Positions 1 to 8,669 of a stretch of 64,000 bases of DNA are shown here, one piece after another (within the stretch, counting starts at the first letter, position 1; every line of letters begins with the position of its first letter). Where the stretch lies: assembly GCF_029626265.1 (NCBI RefSeq), contig NZ_JARUBN010000001.1, positions 3,968,001-4,032,000 on the forward strand, in the 5' to 3' direction. The position numbers and the translations under genes are program-made. The notes under the pieces are model-generated. The model did no database searches, was not told the DNA's origin, and worked only from the letters and a program-made list of their open reading frames with translations. The stretch comes from Micromonospora sp. WMMD1102. Lineage in GTDB: Bacteria > Actinomycetota > Actinomycetes > Mycobacteriales > Micromonosporaceae.

Positions 1-427
1 TGAAGCGGGTGGACAGGATGAAGAACAGTTGGTCCTTCTTGGCCTTCACGGCGAAGCGTGAGTAGGCCCAGGCTGCCGGGACCCCCAGCACGGTGGCCAG
101 CACCGTGGAGGCCCCGGCGACCACGACCGAGTTGAAGAACGAGACGGACAGGGTCGAGCGACCGCCGTCGGAGGCGACGAACACGTCCCTGAAGTGGTCC
201 ATAGTGACCTCGAAGCCGAAGAACTCGGCCGGGATGGCGTAGACGTCCCGGTTCTCCTTGATGGAGGTCTCGATCATCCAGAGCACCGGGAAGAGCATCA
301 CGACGGCCAGTACGGTCAGCAGCGCGACCTCCAGCACGGACCGGCCGCGGCCACCGAAACGACGTGCGGGGGGAGTGTGATCCGGGGCAGGACCTGTGGA
401 CACGGCCTCGTCGACGGAGACGGCCAT
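1..427 (-). CDS. carbohydrate ABC transporter permease, MalG-type (partial)
   Basis: This is the N-terminal part (about 142 residues) of an inner-membrane permease of the CUT1 sugar-importer class; the gene continues beyond the left edge of the window. A cytoplasmic Arg-rich head is followed by a first membrane helix near residues 36-56 and then the periplasmic stretch typical of MalG (a TSIK motif, then a Tyr/Pro/Phe-rich segment). The start is an ATG that overlaps the TGA of the upstream permease, so the two are translationally coupled. It should pair with the MalF-type permease and the binding protein upstream in the same operon. No ATPase gene is visible; CUT1 systems in actinomycetes usually share MsiK, encoded elsewhere. 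The substrate cannot be told from the sequence. Confidence 0.88.
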   Translation of the reverse strand, partial: MAVSVDEAVSTGPAPDHTPPARRFGGRGRSVLEVALLTVLAVVMLFPVLWMIETSIKENRDVYAIPAEFFGFEVTMDHFRDVFVASDGGRSTLSVSFFNSVVVAGASTVLATVLGVPAAWAYSRFAVKAKKDQLFFILSTRF

Positions 428-1377
428 CAGCCCTCCTTGAGCTTGTTCAGGTAGCGCAGGTAGAACTGCGTGAGGACGATGACGACGAGGACCATGAGGA
501 TCCCGTACGCCGAGGCGGTTCCGGTGTTGAAGCCCAGGAACGCGACCTTGTAGACGTGGAACGACAACGTCTCGGTGGAGACACCCGGACCTCCGCTGGT
601 GAGGATGTAGACGAGGTCGAACAGCCGGAAGGCCTCGATGGACCTGAACAACACGGCGATGAGAAGCAGCGGCCACACCAGCGGAAGAGTGATGTGGCGG
701 AACCGGAACCACTCCGACGCCCGGTCGATCGAGGCGGCCTCGTACAGGTACTTGGGGACCGCGGTGAGGCCCGCAAGCGCGATGAGCATGATGAACGGCG
801 TCCACTGCCAGGTGTCGACCACGATCAGGGAGACCAGTGCCGTTCGCTGCCGGGTGAGCCACTCCACCTGCCCCAGGCCGAGCGAGCCGAGCATGCTGTT
901 GACCACGCCGAACTGCGCGTCGAGCATGAATCGCCAGAACAGCCCGACCACGACCGGCGACAGCATCATCGGGACCAGGAACAGCGTGGTCAGCAGTCCT
1001 CGCCCGTGCGTGCGCCGTGAGATCAGGTAGGCGATGGCGAAACCGAGCACGGTCTGCAGGCCGACCGCACCGACCACGTAGATCAACGTCGTCAGGGCCC
1101 TCTGGTGGACCTGCGCCGAAGACAGGATCGCGGTGTAGTTCCCGAACCCGACGAAATGGGCCGGCCCGCCACGGGTGGCCGAGTAGTCGGTGAAAGACAG
1201 GTACAACGCCCAGAGCAGCGGGAACACCGACATCGCGAGCAACAGCAGCAGCGCGGGGGAAATGAAGGCCACGGCGATCCCGCGGTCGCCCAGCCGGCGG
1301 GACCGCCCCGGTGCAGGTGGCGTCGCGGACGCCACCTGCCCGGGGTGATCGGTCGTCGGAGGTACCGGGTCACTCAC
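427..1377 (-). CDS. carbohydrate ABC transporter permease, MalF-type
   Basis: A 316-residue permease with six predicted membrane helices. The first lies near residues 35-57, and the conserved EAA loop (YEAASIDRAS, followed by the ITLPLV segment) sits in the C-terminal third, where the importer ATPase docks. I chose the GTG at 1377, which overlaps the TGA of the binding-protein gene by four bases (GTGA). The open frame extends further upstream, but only inside that gene. It is the middle gene of a binding protein, MalF, MalG operon. Length and helix pattern are normal for the family. The likely role is uptake of a sugar or sugar derivative; the GntR regulator and hydrolases next door suggest a catabolic locus. 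Confidence 0.92.
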   Translation of the reverse strand: MSDPVPPTTDHPGQVASATPPAPGRSRRLGDRGIAVAFISPALLLLLAMSVFPLLWALYLSFTDYSATRGGPAHFVGFGNYTAILSSAQVHQRALTTLIYVVGAVGLQTVLGFAIAYLISRRTHGRGLLTTLFLVPMMLSPVVVGLFWRFMLDAQFGVVNSMLGSLGLGQVEWLTRQRTALVSLIVVDTWQWTPFIMLIALAGLTAVPKYLYEAASIDRASEWFRFRHITLPLVWPLLLIAVLFRSIEAFRLFDLVYILTSGGPGVSTETLSFHVYKVAFLGFNTGTASAYGILMVLVVIVLTQFYLRYLNKLKEG

Positions 1378-2810
1378 AGTCCGCCGCCGCCCTTGCGGCT
1401 GCCGGAGTCGAGCACGCCCTGCTGCTCCCTGGCGATGTCGTCGAGCGCGTCCTTCGGCTTCTTCGCGCCGTTGAGAGCCGCGTTCACGTTGGTGTTCTCG
1501 ATGTCGACGAGGCGCGCGTACTCGGGCACGTTCCACATGTCCCGCATCCGCGGAACCGAGTCGGCGTACACCTGGTTGAACGGCCCGGCATTGAGGAACT
1601 CGGGCGAGGACAGGGCGTCCGTACGCGATGGCACACCGCCAGCCGCCGCCCACTTCTTCTGGATGTCAGCCCGCTCGAACCACTTCATGAAGTTCAGGGC
1701 CTCCGCCTGGTTCGCCTCGGCGGCGTAGGCCGACACGTGCATCCCCATCCCGCCGAGCGGGACCAGGTTCGTCTTCTGGCTCGGCAGGGTGGCAAAACCC
1801 AGCTTGTCGAGAATCTGCTCCCGCGTGGTGCCGAGCGTCGACTGCTTCGGATCGAGCAGACCGCCGCTCGCGGCGATCCAGTTGAACGCGATGCATGCCT
1901 TGCCCTGGGCGACCGCCGCGTTCACCTCGTCGATGAACCAGTTGCCGGAGCCCTTTGCGGTCAGCGGCTTCATCTTGTTGACCAGGACGTCCATCGCCTC
2001 CTGGCCCGCGGCGTCGTTGAGGACGCCCTCGATCTTGCGCGTCTTGGGGTCCCAGAGGTTGCCGCCGTAGACGCCGTTGACCGTGTTGTAGGTTACGGCC
2101 GCGGCGTCGGAGCCGTTGGCCTGGTGGAAAGCCAGGCCGCTGACGCCGGGGTTGTCCGCCTGGCACTTCCCGGCGACTGAAATCATCTCGTCCCAGGTCT
2201 GCGGTGGCTTGTCGCCGATCAGGTCCTTGCGGTAGATCATCGTCCAGGTGTCGCCGAGCAGCGGGAGTCCGTACAGGCTGGCGTTTTCGTCGCGCTTGCC
2301 GGTCTCCGCCTGGGGGAACTGGCCGTAGGCCGCCAGGAGGTACGGGTTGTAGGCCGTGACGTCGATGTTGTTCTTGACGAAGTCGGTGATGTCGAGGATG
2401 TTGCCGTTCGTCACGGCCTCGCCGATGTGCTGCGAGTCCAGGATCGCGATGTCGAAGTCGGTCTTGCGCGCGGCGAACTGGGTGAACATCGCGTCGTGCC
2501 AGTTCGCGTTCGGCACCGTGTTGACCTTGATGGTCGCGTTCGGCCGCTCCTTCTTGTACTCCGCGTTCGCGAAGGCTTCCAGTGCCTGGGCAGGAGGCCA
2601 TTCGAACCAGATGAAGCTGAGTGTCAGCGGGTCCTTGGTGAGCTCCGGGACGGTCGCCGGCGCCTTGGGGGCGCTCGCCTCCGCGCCGTCGTCCTGGCCG
2701 TCACCACAGGCCGCCACGGACGTGGCGGCCGCCAGCAGCATGGCCGCCGTCGCCAGTTGCACCTTTCGCCCGGTACCGGAAATTCGTCCTATTCGCTGTT
2801 GATACCGCAT
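1374..2810 (-). CDS. extracellular sugar-binding lipoprotein (ABC solute-binding family 1)
   Basis: A 478-residue binding protein and first gene of the sugar ABC operon. The N-terminus has basic residues, a hydrophobic stretch and a lipobox ending at Cys35 (SVAAC), so the mature protein should be lipid-anchored outside the membrane. The body has the features of family 1 binding proteins: an early WFEWPP segment, an IAILDSQHIGE stretch, a GLPLLGDTWTMIYRKDL segment and a C-terminal region rich in Trp and Phe. An AGGAAG Shine-Dalgarno sequence sits just before the ATG. It is transcribed divergently from a GntR regulator, which is the likely local controller. The ligand is not predictable here. 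Confidence 0.92.
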   Translation of the reverse strand: MRYQQRIGRISGTGRKVQLATAAMLLAAATSVAACGDGQDDGAEASAPKAPATVPELTKDPLTLSFIWFEWPPAQALEAFANAEYKKERPNATIKVNTVPNANWHDAMFTQFAARKTDFDIAILDSQHIGEAVTNGNILDITDFVKNNIDVTAYNPYLLAAYGQFPQAETGKRDENASLYGLPLLGDTWTMIYRKDLIGDKPPQTWDEMISVAGKCQADNPGVSGLAFHQANGSDAAAVTYNTVNGVYGGNLWDPKTRKIEGVLNDAAGQEAMDVLVNKMKPLTAKGSGNWFIDEVNAAVAQGKACIAFNWIAASGGLLDPKQSTLGTTREQILDKLGFATLPSQKTNLVPLGGMGMHVSAYAAEANQAEALNFMKWFERADIQKKWAAAGGVPSRTDALSSPEFLNAGPFNQVYADSVPRMRDMWNVPEYARLVDIENTNVNAALNGAKKPKDALDDIAREQQGVLDSGSRKGGGGL

Positions 2811-3062
2811 CTTCCTGCCTGCTTTCTGGCTGGGGACTTCTAGAACCTCGCTATGTGCTTCGCCGAGCAGTTGCCGGGTTGTTCAGGCGTGTTGCGGGCT
2901 GTCACAGGGGCCGTACTGCGATCGCTGCGGTTCCGGGACGATGCAAGATCGCGATCATCCGCCACTTTTCCTATACGATCTGGTGGGGGCGTCAGCATGT
3001 CGCAGCGTTGTGACTGATGTCAACAGGTTCCCGAAGACGCCAGAGAGGACCCTCACGTCACG
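2811..3062. promoter_or_regulatory. divergent promoter region between sugar ABC operon and GntR gene
   Basis: This 252-bp spacer separates the two divergent genes. It holds a perfect 10-bp palindrome GATCGCGATC at 2947-2956 and a TATACG box at 2972-2977 that could be a -10 element for the rightward gene. GntR proteins of the FCD class usually bind short inverted repeats in such spacers and repress both directions. Assigning this palindrome as the operator is inference. Confidence 0.4.
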
Positions 3063-3806
3063 ATGGACGACGATGCGATGACCGCGCGGGGCCGCAGGGC
3101 CGTGCCGGGCGGAACGCCGCCGGGAAGGTCTGGCGGCCGGCTCGCCGACGAGGTGTACGACACGCTGCTCGGACAGCTGATGTCGCTCCGGATCGAGCCT
3201 GGCTCCCGCGTCACGATCGACGTCCTGGCCCGAGAGCTGGGGGTCTCGCAGACGCCGATCCGGGACGCTCTGAACCGCATGGAGGCGGAGGGTCTGGTCG
3301 TGCGTGTGCCCCATGCCGGCTATCGCATCCCTCCGCAGATCACCCGTCAGCGATTCGAGGACATGCTCGAGGTCCGCCTGCTCCTCGAGCCGGCGGCGGC
3401 ACGCAGGTCCGCCGAACGCGCATCCCCGGCGCAGGTGGCCGGTCTGCGACGGATGCTGTCGGAGATGGCGGAACTGGAGGGGGGCAACGGGCCGATGGCC
3501 TACGGCGCCTTCGGGCTACGCGACGCCGCTTTCCACGACCTCGTCGCCCTGAGCGCGGAGAACCAGGTCATCCGCGAGGCGCTCGCTCGCCTGCACAGTC
3601 ACGTGCACCTCTTCCGGCTTCACCACGACACCCAGGTCACCCACCTGGCCATGGCCGAGCACGAGGATGTCGTGGCCGGAATCGCGGCGCGCGACCCCGA
3701 GGCCGCCGCCTACGCGATGCGTCGGCACATCTTGCGGTCCGGCGAGCGTTTCCGACGATTGTTCGACGAGGCCAGGGGCGCGGACGGAATGGCGGTGCAG
3801 GCTTGA
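3063..3806 (+). CDS. GntR-family (FadR/FCD) transcriptional regulator
   Basis: A 247-residue DNA-binding regulator. An N-terminal winged helix occupies roughly residues 25-95, with the family signature LARELGVSQTPIRDALNRMEAEGLV. It is followed by the all-helical FCD effector domain, recognisable from the FEDMLEVRLLLEPAAARR motif and later His residues (FHDL, HMRR-type positions) that in relatives bind a metal and an organic acid. The ATG at 3063 is preceded by an AGAGAGG stretch at a rather long distance; a second ATG lies five codons in. It is divergent from the sugar ABC operon and heads the DJ-1 and hydrolase genes, so it probably responds to an intermediate of that pathway. Confidence 0.93.
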   Translation: MDDDAMTARGRRAVPGGTPPGRSGGRLADEVYDTLLGQLMSLRIEPGSRVTIDVLARELGVSQTPIRDALNRMEAEGLVVRVPHAGYRIPPQITRQRFEDMLEVRLLLEPAAARRSAERASPAQVAGLRRMLSEMAELEGGNGPMAYGAFGLRDAAFHDLVALSAENQVIREALARLHSHVHLFRLHHDTQVTHLAMAEHEDVVAGIAARDPEAAAYAMRRHILRSGERFRRLFDEARGADGMAVQA

Positions 3807-3894
3807 CGGGCGGACTGGCCCGAGGAATGCTAACTCAACCGGATCGGATCGGATTGGATCTAGCTCACCCGCCCCCAGATGCGAGGAGAAGCAG

Positions 3895-4464
3895 GTGCCC
3901 AGAGCGCTGCTCCTGACCGGCGATGCCGCCGAGGAGCTCGACACCATGTATCCCTACTATCGCGTGCAGGAGGGCGGCTGGGACGTCGACGTCTCGTCAC
4001 GGACGATGCGTGACGTGCAACTGGTCATCCACGAGTTCGACCCCAACTCGGACGCCTACGTGGAGAAGAACGGCCGGAAGCTGCCGGTCGACGTGCCGTG
4101 GGCCGAGGTCGACGTCGAGCGCTATGACGCCCTCATCATCCCCGGCGGGCGTGCCCCCGAGTGGATCCGGGTCGACGCCGACGTCAGGCGCATCACCGAG
4201 CACTTCTTCGCGCGCAACCTCCCCATCGCCCTGGTGTGCCACGGCGCGCAGGTGCCAGCGGTGTACGGGCTGCTGAAGGGTCGGAAGACGGCGTGCTTCC
4301 CACCCATCACCGGTGACATGGAGAACGCGGGCGCGACGGTCGTCGACGCTCCAGACGTCGTGGACGGCAACCTCGTCTCCTGCCGGGGGTGGCCCGACAT
4401 GCCGCAATTCGGCCGGGCGATGATGGAGGTCTTCTCGAAGTCCGTCAACCCCGCATCGGCATGA
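3895..4464 (+). CDS. DJ-1/PfpI-family protein (class I glutamine amidotransferase-like)
   Basis: A 189-residue protein of the DJ-1/PfpI superfamily. The nucleophile-elbow Cys115 lies in the VCHGAQ motif with His116 next to it, and an acidic residue near position 14 (EELD) matches the conserved Glu. The YDALIIPGGRAPEW segment is the family signature just before the elbow. Members act as proteases, glyoxalases, hydratases or chaperones, so the reaction cannot be fixed. The GTG start has a strong GAGGAG site five to seven bases upstream. Just before it lies a tandem pentamer run (GGATC-type, 3841-3860) of unknown meaning. It is cotranscribed with the GntR and hydrolase genes. Confidence 0.85.
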   Translation: MPRALLLTGDAAEELDTMYPYYRVQEGGWDVDVSSRTMRDVQLVIHEFDPNSDAYVEKNGRKLPVDVPWAEVDVERYDALIIPGGRAPEWIRVDADVRRITEHFFARNLPIALVCHGAQVPAVYGLLKGRKTACFPPITGDMENAGATVVDAPDVVDGNLVSCRGWPDMPQFGRAMMEVFSKSVNPASA

Positions 4465-4483
4465 GCACACCTGGCCTGCCCAG

Positions 4484-5305
4484 GTGACGACACTTCGGAC
4501 CGTCACGGTCGACGGCTCCCCCGTCCACTTTCTGGAGAGCGGCACCGGGCCCGCGGTGCTGATGCTGCACGGCTCCGGACCCGGCACGACCGGGTCCGGC
4601 GCCTGGGCAACGACGGCGCGGGCGCTGGGCATGTCCTGGCACCTGGTGGCTCCTGACCAGGCAGGTTTCGGCCGTACACCTGTCCCGGCGGGCTCCAGGG
4701 GTGGCCTCCGGCTGTGGACGGAGCAGGCCGCCGGCCTGATGGACGCGCTCGGTGTCGAGAACTACGCCGTGGTGGGTCACTCCATGGGCGGCGCCGTGGC
4801 GCTGGCGTTGGCGGCCGAGCGCCCGCAGCAGGTCACCCGGGTCGTGGCGGTCTCGACGATGGGCGCCCCCGGGGCGCCGCTCTCCGCCGACCTCGACGCG
4901 ATCTGGGCCGCCCCACCCGGCCCGCTCGGGGCACGAGACATGCTGAGTCGCCTCGTCCTCGACCAGGCGCTCGTGACCGACTCGGCCGTCGATGCCCGGG
5001 CGGCTGCCATGCGAGCGGGGGCGGCCGCATTCGCGTCGTTGTTCCCCCCACCGAGGGCACGATGGGTCGACGAGCTCACCCTCTCGGCGCGGACGCTGGC
5101 GGCGGTCCGCGCGCCCGTGCTGCTCGTGCACGGCGCCGAGGACCGGGTCACCCCGCTCGGGACGGCAGCCCAGCCCCTGCTCGAACAGCTGGCCGATGTC
5201 CGTCTGCACGTGCTCGGCCGATGCGGGCACGTGCCGGCGATCGAGCACCCGCACGAGTTCAGGCAACTGCTGTCGTGCTTCCTCCGCCGGGACCCCGGTC
5301 ACTGA
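4484..5305 (+). CDS. alpha/beta hydrolase (meta-cleavage hydrolase-like)
   Basis: A 273-residue alpha/beta hydrolase. The oxyanion region HGSGPG (residues 30-34) is the form seen in carbon-carbon hydrolases of aromatic meta-cleavage pathways such as BphD and HsaD. The nucleophile is Ser100 in GHSMGG, the acid is Asp220 in HGAEDRVTP, and the base is His249 in CGHVPAIEHP, so the triad is complete. The GTG start lies 19 nt after the DJ-1 stop; no strong ribosome site is seen, so coupling is likely. With the transporter and GntR it suggests breakdown of an imported sugar- or aromatic-linked compound, but the substrate is unknown. Confidence 0.88.
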   Translation: MTTLRTVTVDGSPVHFLESGTGPAVLMLHGSGPGTTGSGAWATTARALGMSWHLVAPDQAGFGRTPVPAGSRGGLRLWTEQAAGLMDALGVENYAVVGHSMGGAVALALAAERPQQVTRVVAVSTMGAPGAPLSADLDAIWAAPPGPLGARDMLSRLVLDQALVTDSAVDARAAAMRAGAAAFASLFPPPRARWVDELTLSARTLAAVRAPVLLVHGAEDRVTPLGTAAQPLLEQLADVRLHVLGRCGHVPAIEHPHEFRQLLSCFLRRDPGH

Positions 5306-5417
5306 TTGCTGCGGCAGGTCCGCTGCTTGCTGCCGAACCCGCCCGATCATCCGACGTTCGCTGCCATGGAGTCTCGATATCATGGGCGCACCAATCCCCT
5401 GACCGGATGGGAATTTC

Positions 5418-5537
5418 ATGAGCCTGCGAATCAGAATCGTCACCGTCGCCGTGCTCCTGGCCGCCATCGCAGTCGTCGCCATCGTGACCCAGGCCCAGAC
5501 TCTCTGGAACGTCGCCGGATTCACCTGGTCCAACTAA
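5418..5537 (+). CDS. 39-residue hydrophobic peptide
   Basis: An open frame of 39 codons starting at an ATG with a short purine stretch before it. The product starts MSLRIRI, has one hydrophobic helix over about residues 8-23 and ends with a Trp-containing tail (WNVAGFTWSN). Its codon use is GC-rich at third positions like its neighbours. It is followed within 20 nt by a strong hairpin, as expected for a short transcription unit. It may be a small membrane protein; no family is recognised. Confidence 0.5.
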   Translation: MSLRIRIVTVAVLLAAIAVVAIVTQAQTLWNVAGFTWSN

Positions 5538-5553
5538 CCCGATCTCTCCTCCT

Positions 5554-5585
5554 CTCTGAGGGGGACGTTCAGCTTCCCCTCAGAG
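5554..5585 (+). terminator. hairpin after the small peptide gene
   Basis: The arms CTCTGAGGGG (5554-5563) and CCCCTCAGAG (5576-5585) are perfectly complementary over 10 bp, with a 12-nt loop. No T-run follows, which is common in high-GC actinomycete terminators. It closes the transcript that carries the alpha/beta hydrolase and the 39-residue peptide. Confidence 0.65.
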
Positions 5586-5766
5586 GAGCTCGTCATGCCG
5601 ACGCGCCCCCGGGCACCGTACCGTCCGTCGTCTTCGTCCCTGAGCGATCCTCGCGCGCGTGAAGAGGTGCCCTGCTCCGACAGCTACCAGATCTGAGCGT
5701 CCTGGCGACGGGACGGTCGTCGTGGTCGGTACGTTGCCGCTCGTTCCGGGGCGGAGGAGGCGCCAT

Positions 5767-5814
5767 TGGTACCTGGGTACCACGGACGGCCGGGAAGTGT
5801 CGACTGCGGTACCA
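5767..5814. promoter_or_regulatory. GGTACCA repeat operator upstream of ABC exporter
   Basis: An inverted repeat TGGTACC-TG-GGTACCA occupies 5767-5782, and a third copy of GGTACCA lies at 5808-5814, 32 bp further on. A TAGCGT box at 5837-5842 sits 7 nt before the ATG of the ABC ATPase, compatible with a leaderless transcript. The repeats would be placed just upstream of that promoter, a typical spot for a regulator such as the response regulator encoded at the end of this operon. Their function is inferred. Confidence 0.45.
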
Positions 5815-5849
5815 GGGTCGTGGCGCTGCGCGAACCTAGCGTGGTGAGC

Positions 5850-6746
5850 ATGATTCAGGTACGCGAAGTAACCAAGCGGTACGGTACGAAGACGGTCGTC
5901 GACCGCCTCTCGTTCACCGCGCAGCCCGGACAGGTCACCGGTTTCCTGGGCCCCAACGGCGCCGGCAAGTCGACGACCATGCGGATGATCGTCGGCCTCG
6001 ACGCGCCGACCGCGGGCGATGTGCTGGTCAACGGCAAGCCGTACGCGTCGTCGAAGGCACCACTGCGCGAGATCGGCGTTCTGCTCGAGGCCAAGGCAGT
6101 ACATCCCGGCCGTACGGCGGTCAGCCACCTTCTCGCGATGGCTCGCACGCACGGCATCCCGCGCTCCCGCGTCGACGAGGTCCTCGACCTGGCCGGCCTC
6201 TCGGCCGTCGCCCACAAGCGGGTCGGCGCCTTCTCCCTCGGCATGGGCCAGCGGCTCGGCATCGCCGCCGCGCTGCTCGGCGACCCGGCCGTGGTGATGC
6301 TCGACGAGCCGGTCAACGGACTCGATCCGGAGGGAGTCCTCTGGGTGCGCAACCTGCTCACCGGCCTGGCCGCCGAGGGCCGTACCGTGATGTTGTCCTC
6401 GCACCTGATGAGCGAGGTCTCGCTGATCGCCGACCACCTGGTCATCGTCGGCCGAGGCAGACTGCTGGCCGACACCACCGTGGCCGACTTCGTGGCCGCC
6501 GAGGGTGTGCGGGTCGTCACCGCCGCCCCCGACGCGCTGCGCACGTTGATCGCCCGCCCAGGTGTCACGGTCACCTCGACCGGTGCCGAGGAACTGCTCG
6601 TCGCCGGCGCCTCCGCCCGCGAGATCGGGCTGGCCGCGGCTACCCGTGGCATCCCGCTGTTCGAGCTCACCCCGCAGAACGCCTCGCTCGAAGAGGCATT
6701 CATGGACCTGACCCGCGACGCTGTCGAATACGAGGCCGCCCGATGA
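5850..6746 (+). CDS. ABC transporter ATP-binding protein (drug/lantibiotic exporter type)
   Basis: A 298-residue ATPase. Walker A is GPNGAGKST near residue 37, the signature region is FSLGMGQRLG and Walker B is VVMLDEP, followed by the H-loop LSSHLMSE. The C-terminal tail of about 90 residues (ending in the ELTPQNASLEEAFMDLT motif) is typical of CcmA/BcrA-type exporter ATPases. The start is taken at ATG 5850; GTG codons at 5841 and 5844 are in frame. It overlaps the next gene by ATGA and forms an exporter with that permease. The downstream sensor kinase and regulator suggest induction by a membrane-active compound. Confidence 0.92.
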   Translation: MIQVREVTKRYGTKTVVDRLSFTAQPGQVTGFLGPNGAGKSTTMRMIVGLDAPTAGDVLVNGKPYASSKAPLREIGVLLEAKAVHPGRTAVSHLLAMARTHGIPRSRVDEVLDLAGLSAVAHKRVGAFSLGMGQRLGIAAALLGDPAVVMLDEPVNGLDPEGVLWVRNLLTGLAAEGRTVMLSSHLMSEVSLIADHLVIVGRGRLLADTTVADFVAAEGVRVVTAAPDALRTLIARPGVTVTSTGAEELLVAGASAREIGLAAATRGIPLFELTPQNASLEEAFMDLTRDAVEYEAAR

Positions 6747-7492
6747 AGATCACCGCTGGTGGCGTTGTCGCCGCCGAATGGACCAAGTTCTCCTCGCTGC
6801 GCTCCACCTGGATCACGACCGGCATCTCCGTCTTCCTCCTGATCGCCTTCGGCATGATCGCCTCGGCCTCCTTCTCGGGCGACGAACTGACTTCGATCGA
6901 CCTGGCCCTGTCCGGCAGCAGCCTGGCCGCGCTGTCCGTCGGCGTGCTCGGCGCGCTGCTGGGCGCCGGCGAGTACACCACCGGCATGATCCGGGCGACC
7001 CTCGCCGCGGTGCCGCGTCGGTTGCCGGTGCTGTGGTCGAAGATCCTCGTGGCCGGGTCTGCCGCCTTCGTCACGATGACCGCCGGCGCCTTCGCCGCCT
7101 TCGCATCGGGGTCGGCCGTGCTCAACGACAAGGTCGGCGGCGTGGGCCTCGGCGACGACGGCGTGCTGCGGGCCCTGCTCGGTGCCGGCCTCTATCTCGG
7201 CCTGGTCGCCGTGCTCGGCGTCGCGCTCGGCATGCTCGTCCGCTCCAGCGCCGGCGCCATCGCGATCCTGGCCGGTCTGCTGCTGATCGTGCCCGGTCTG
7301 GCCGCGCTACTGCCGAGCTCGATCTCCGAGGCCATCACCCCGTACCTGCCCAGCAACGCCGGCAGCGCCGTGATGGCGCTGAACCAGGCGGACGGCGCCC
7401 TGGCGCCCTGGGCCGGCCTCGCGGTCTTCGCCGGGTACGTGATCGTGACGCTCGGCGCGGCGGCGTACCGGCTCAGGGCGACCGACGCGTGA
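6743..7492 (+). CDS. ABC transporter permease (ABC-2 type)
   Basis: A 249-residue membrane protein with six hydrophobic segments. The first follows the AAEWTKFSSLRSTW motif that opens many actinomycete ABC-2 permeases; the GEYTTGMIRATLAAVPRR loop between the second and third segments is also a family hallmark. It starts with ATGA overlap to the ATPase gene and is therefore translationally coupled to it. Together they form a putative exporter dimer. Substrate unknown; relatives move antibiotics, lantibiotics or lipids. Confidence 0.9.
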   Translation: MKITAGGVVAAEWTKFSSLRSTWITTGISVFLLIAFGMIASASFSGDELTSIDLALSGSSLAALSVGVLGALLGAGEYTTGMIRATLAAVPRRLPVLWSKILVAGSAAFVTMTAGAFAAFASGSAVLNDKVGGVGLGDDGVLRALLGAGLYLGLVAVLGVALGMLVRSSAGAIAILAGLLLIVPGLAALLPSSISEAITPYLPSNAGSAVMALNQADGALAPWAGLAVFAGYVIVTLGAAAYRLRATDA

Positions 7493-7514
7493 GCGGGTAA
7501 GGGAGAATCGGCAG

Positions 7515-8669
7515 ATGAGCGGGCAGGGATGGCTGGTGGACCGGCAGGCACGACTGCGGGCCTTCGACCGGCGCCGCCCGTGGGTCATGGACACCCTGGT
7601 GGCCGTTCCGCTCGTGCTCTTCAGCATCCCCAACATCATCGAAAATCCCCTGTCGGCGACCATCGCAACCCTGGTCCTGCTACCAGCGCTGTACTGGCGG
7701 CGGCGGTACCCGTTCCCGGCGTTCCTGGTCACCGCGACCATCGAGTTGATCGAGGGATTGCTCGACGTCGGCGTCGGCGCCGGGGTGATCCTGCTCGTGA
7801 TGCTGTTCGGGGTGGCCTCCCGCGCTTCGTGGCGGGCGCTGGCCTGGTCCTCCACGATCACCGTCGCGCTGCTGGTCGCCGAGATCTACCTGCTCAACCC
7901 GGTGACGGAGAACCGCATCGTCACGCTGTTCCTGGTGATCGGCACGTCGGCGGCCGCGGTCGCGTCCGGCGTCGCGGTGCGCACCCGCCGGGCGTACCTC
8001 GTCGCACTCGAGGACCGCGCCGCCCGCCTGGAAGTCGAGCGGGATCAACGGGCCCGCCTCGCCGTCGCCGAGGAGCGGGCCCGGGTGGCCCGCGAGATGC
8101 ACGACATCGTCGGCCACCACGTGTCGGTGATCGTGGGCCTGGCCGACGGCGGCGCCGCGCTCGCGACCACGCGGGGCGAGCAGACCGCCGAACCGCTTCG
8201 GTTGATCGGTGACACCGGCCGGCAGGCGCTGTCCGAACTGCGCCGGGTGCTGGGCGTACTGCGCGAGGGGGACACCGATCCGCAGCTCAGCCCACAGCCC
8301 AGCATCGACGACCTCAACCGGCTGCTGCCGAGCATCCGGGCGGCCGGGCTGCCGGTCACCTACTCCACCTCGGGCGAGCTACACACCCTCGGCAAGGGCG
8401 TGCAGCTCGCGGTCTACCGCATCGTCCAGGAAGCGCTCACCAACACCCTCAAACACGCGGGACGCGGCGCGGCCGCGGACGTCACCCTCGCTGTCGCAGA
8501 CGGGGAGGTACGGGTACAGGTCCGCGACAACGGTCACGGCGTACCGGCGGCCCCGAGCCACGGCCTGCTCGGGATGCAGGAACGCGCCGCCATGTACGAC
8601 GGGGTGGCGGTCACCGGCCCGGCCGAGCGGGGCTGGCTCGTCGACGTGGTCCTCAAGGAGCCCTCATGA
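7515..8669 (+). CDS. sensor histidine kinase (NarL-type, HisKA_3)
   Basis: A 384-residue membrane kinase. Residues 25-150 hold about five membrane helices, followed by a coiled-coil stretch and the dimerisation box VAREMHDIVGHHVSV with phospho-acceptor His196. The ATPase domain has the N box QEALTNTLKHAG and G boxes DNGHGVP and HGLLGMQERA. It lacks a large extracellular sensor, a layout typical of envelope-stress kinases. It starts 22 nt after the permease gene and overlaps the regulator gene by ATGA, so exporter and two-component system form a four-gene unit. Confidence 0.93.
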   Translation: MSGQGWLVDRQARLRAFDRRRPWVMDTLVAVPLVLFSIPNIIENPLSATIATLVLLPALYWRRRYPFPAFLVTATIELIEGLLDVGVGAGVILLVMLFGVASRASWRALAWSSTITVALLVAEIYLLNPVTENRIVTLFLVIGTSAAAVASGVAVRTRRAYLVALEDRAARLEVERDQRARLAVAEERARVAREMHDIVGHHVSVIVGLADGGAALATTRGEQTAEPLRLIGDTGRQALSELRRVLGVLREGDTDPQLSPQPSIDDLNRLLPSIRAAGLPVTYSTSGELHTLGKGVQLAVYRIVQEALTNTLKHAGRGAAADVTLAVADGEVRVQVRDNGHGVPAAPSHGLLGMQERAAMYDGVAVTGPAERGWLVDVVLKEPS

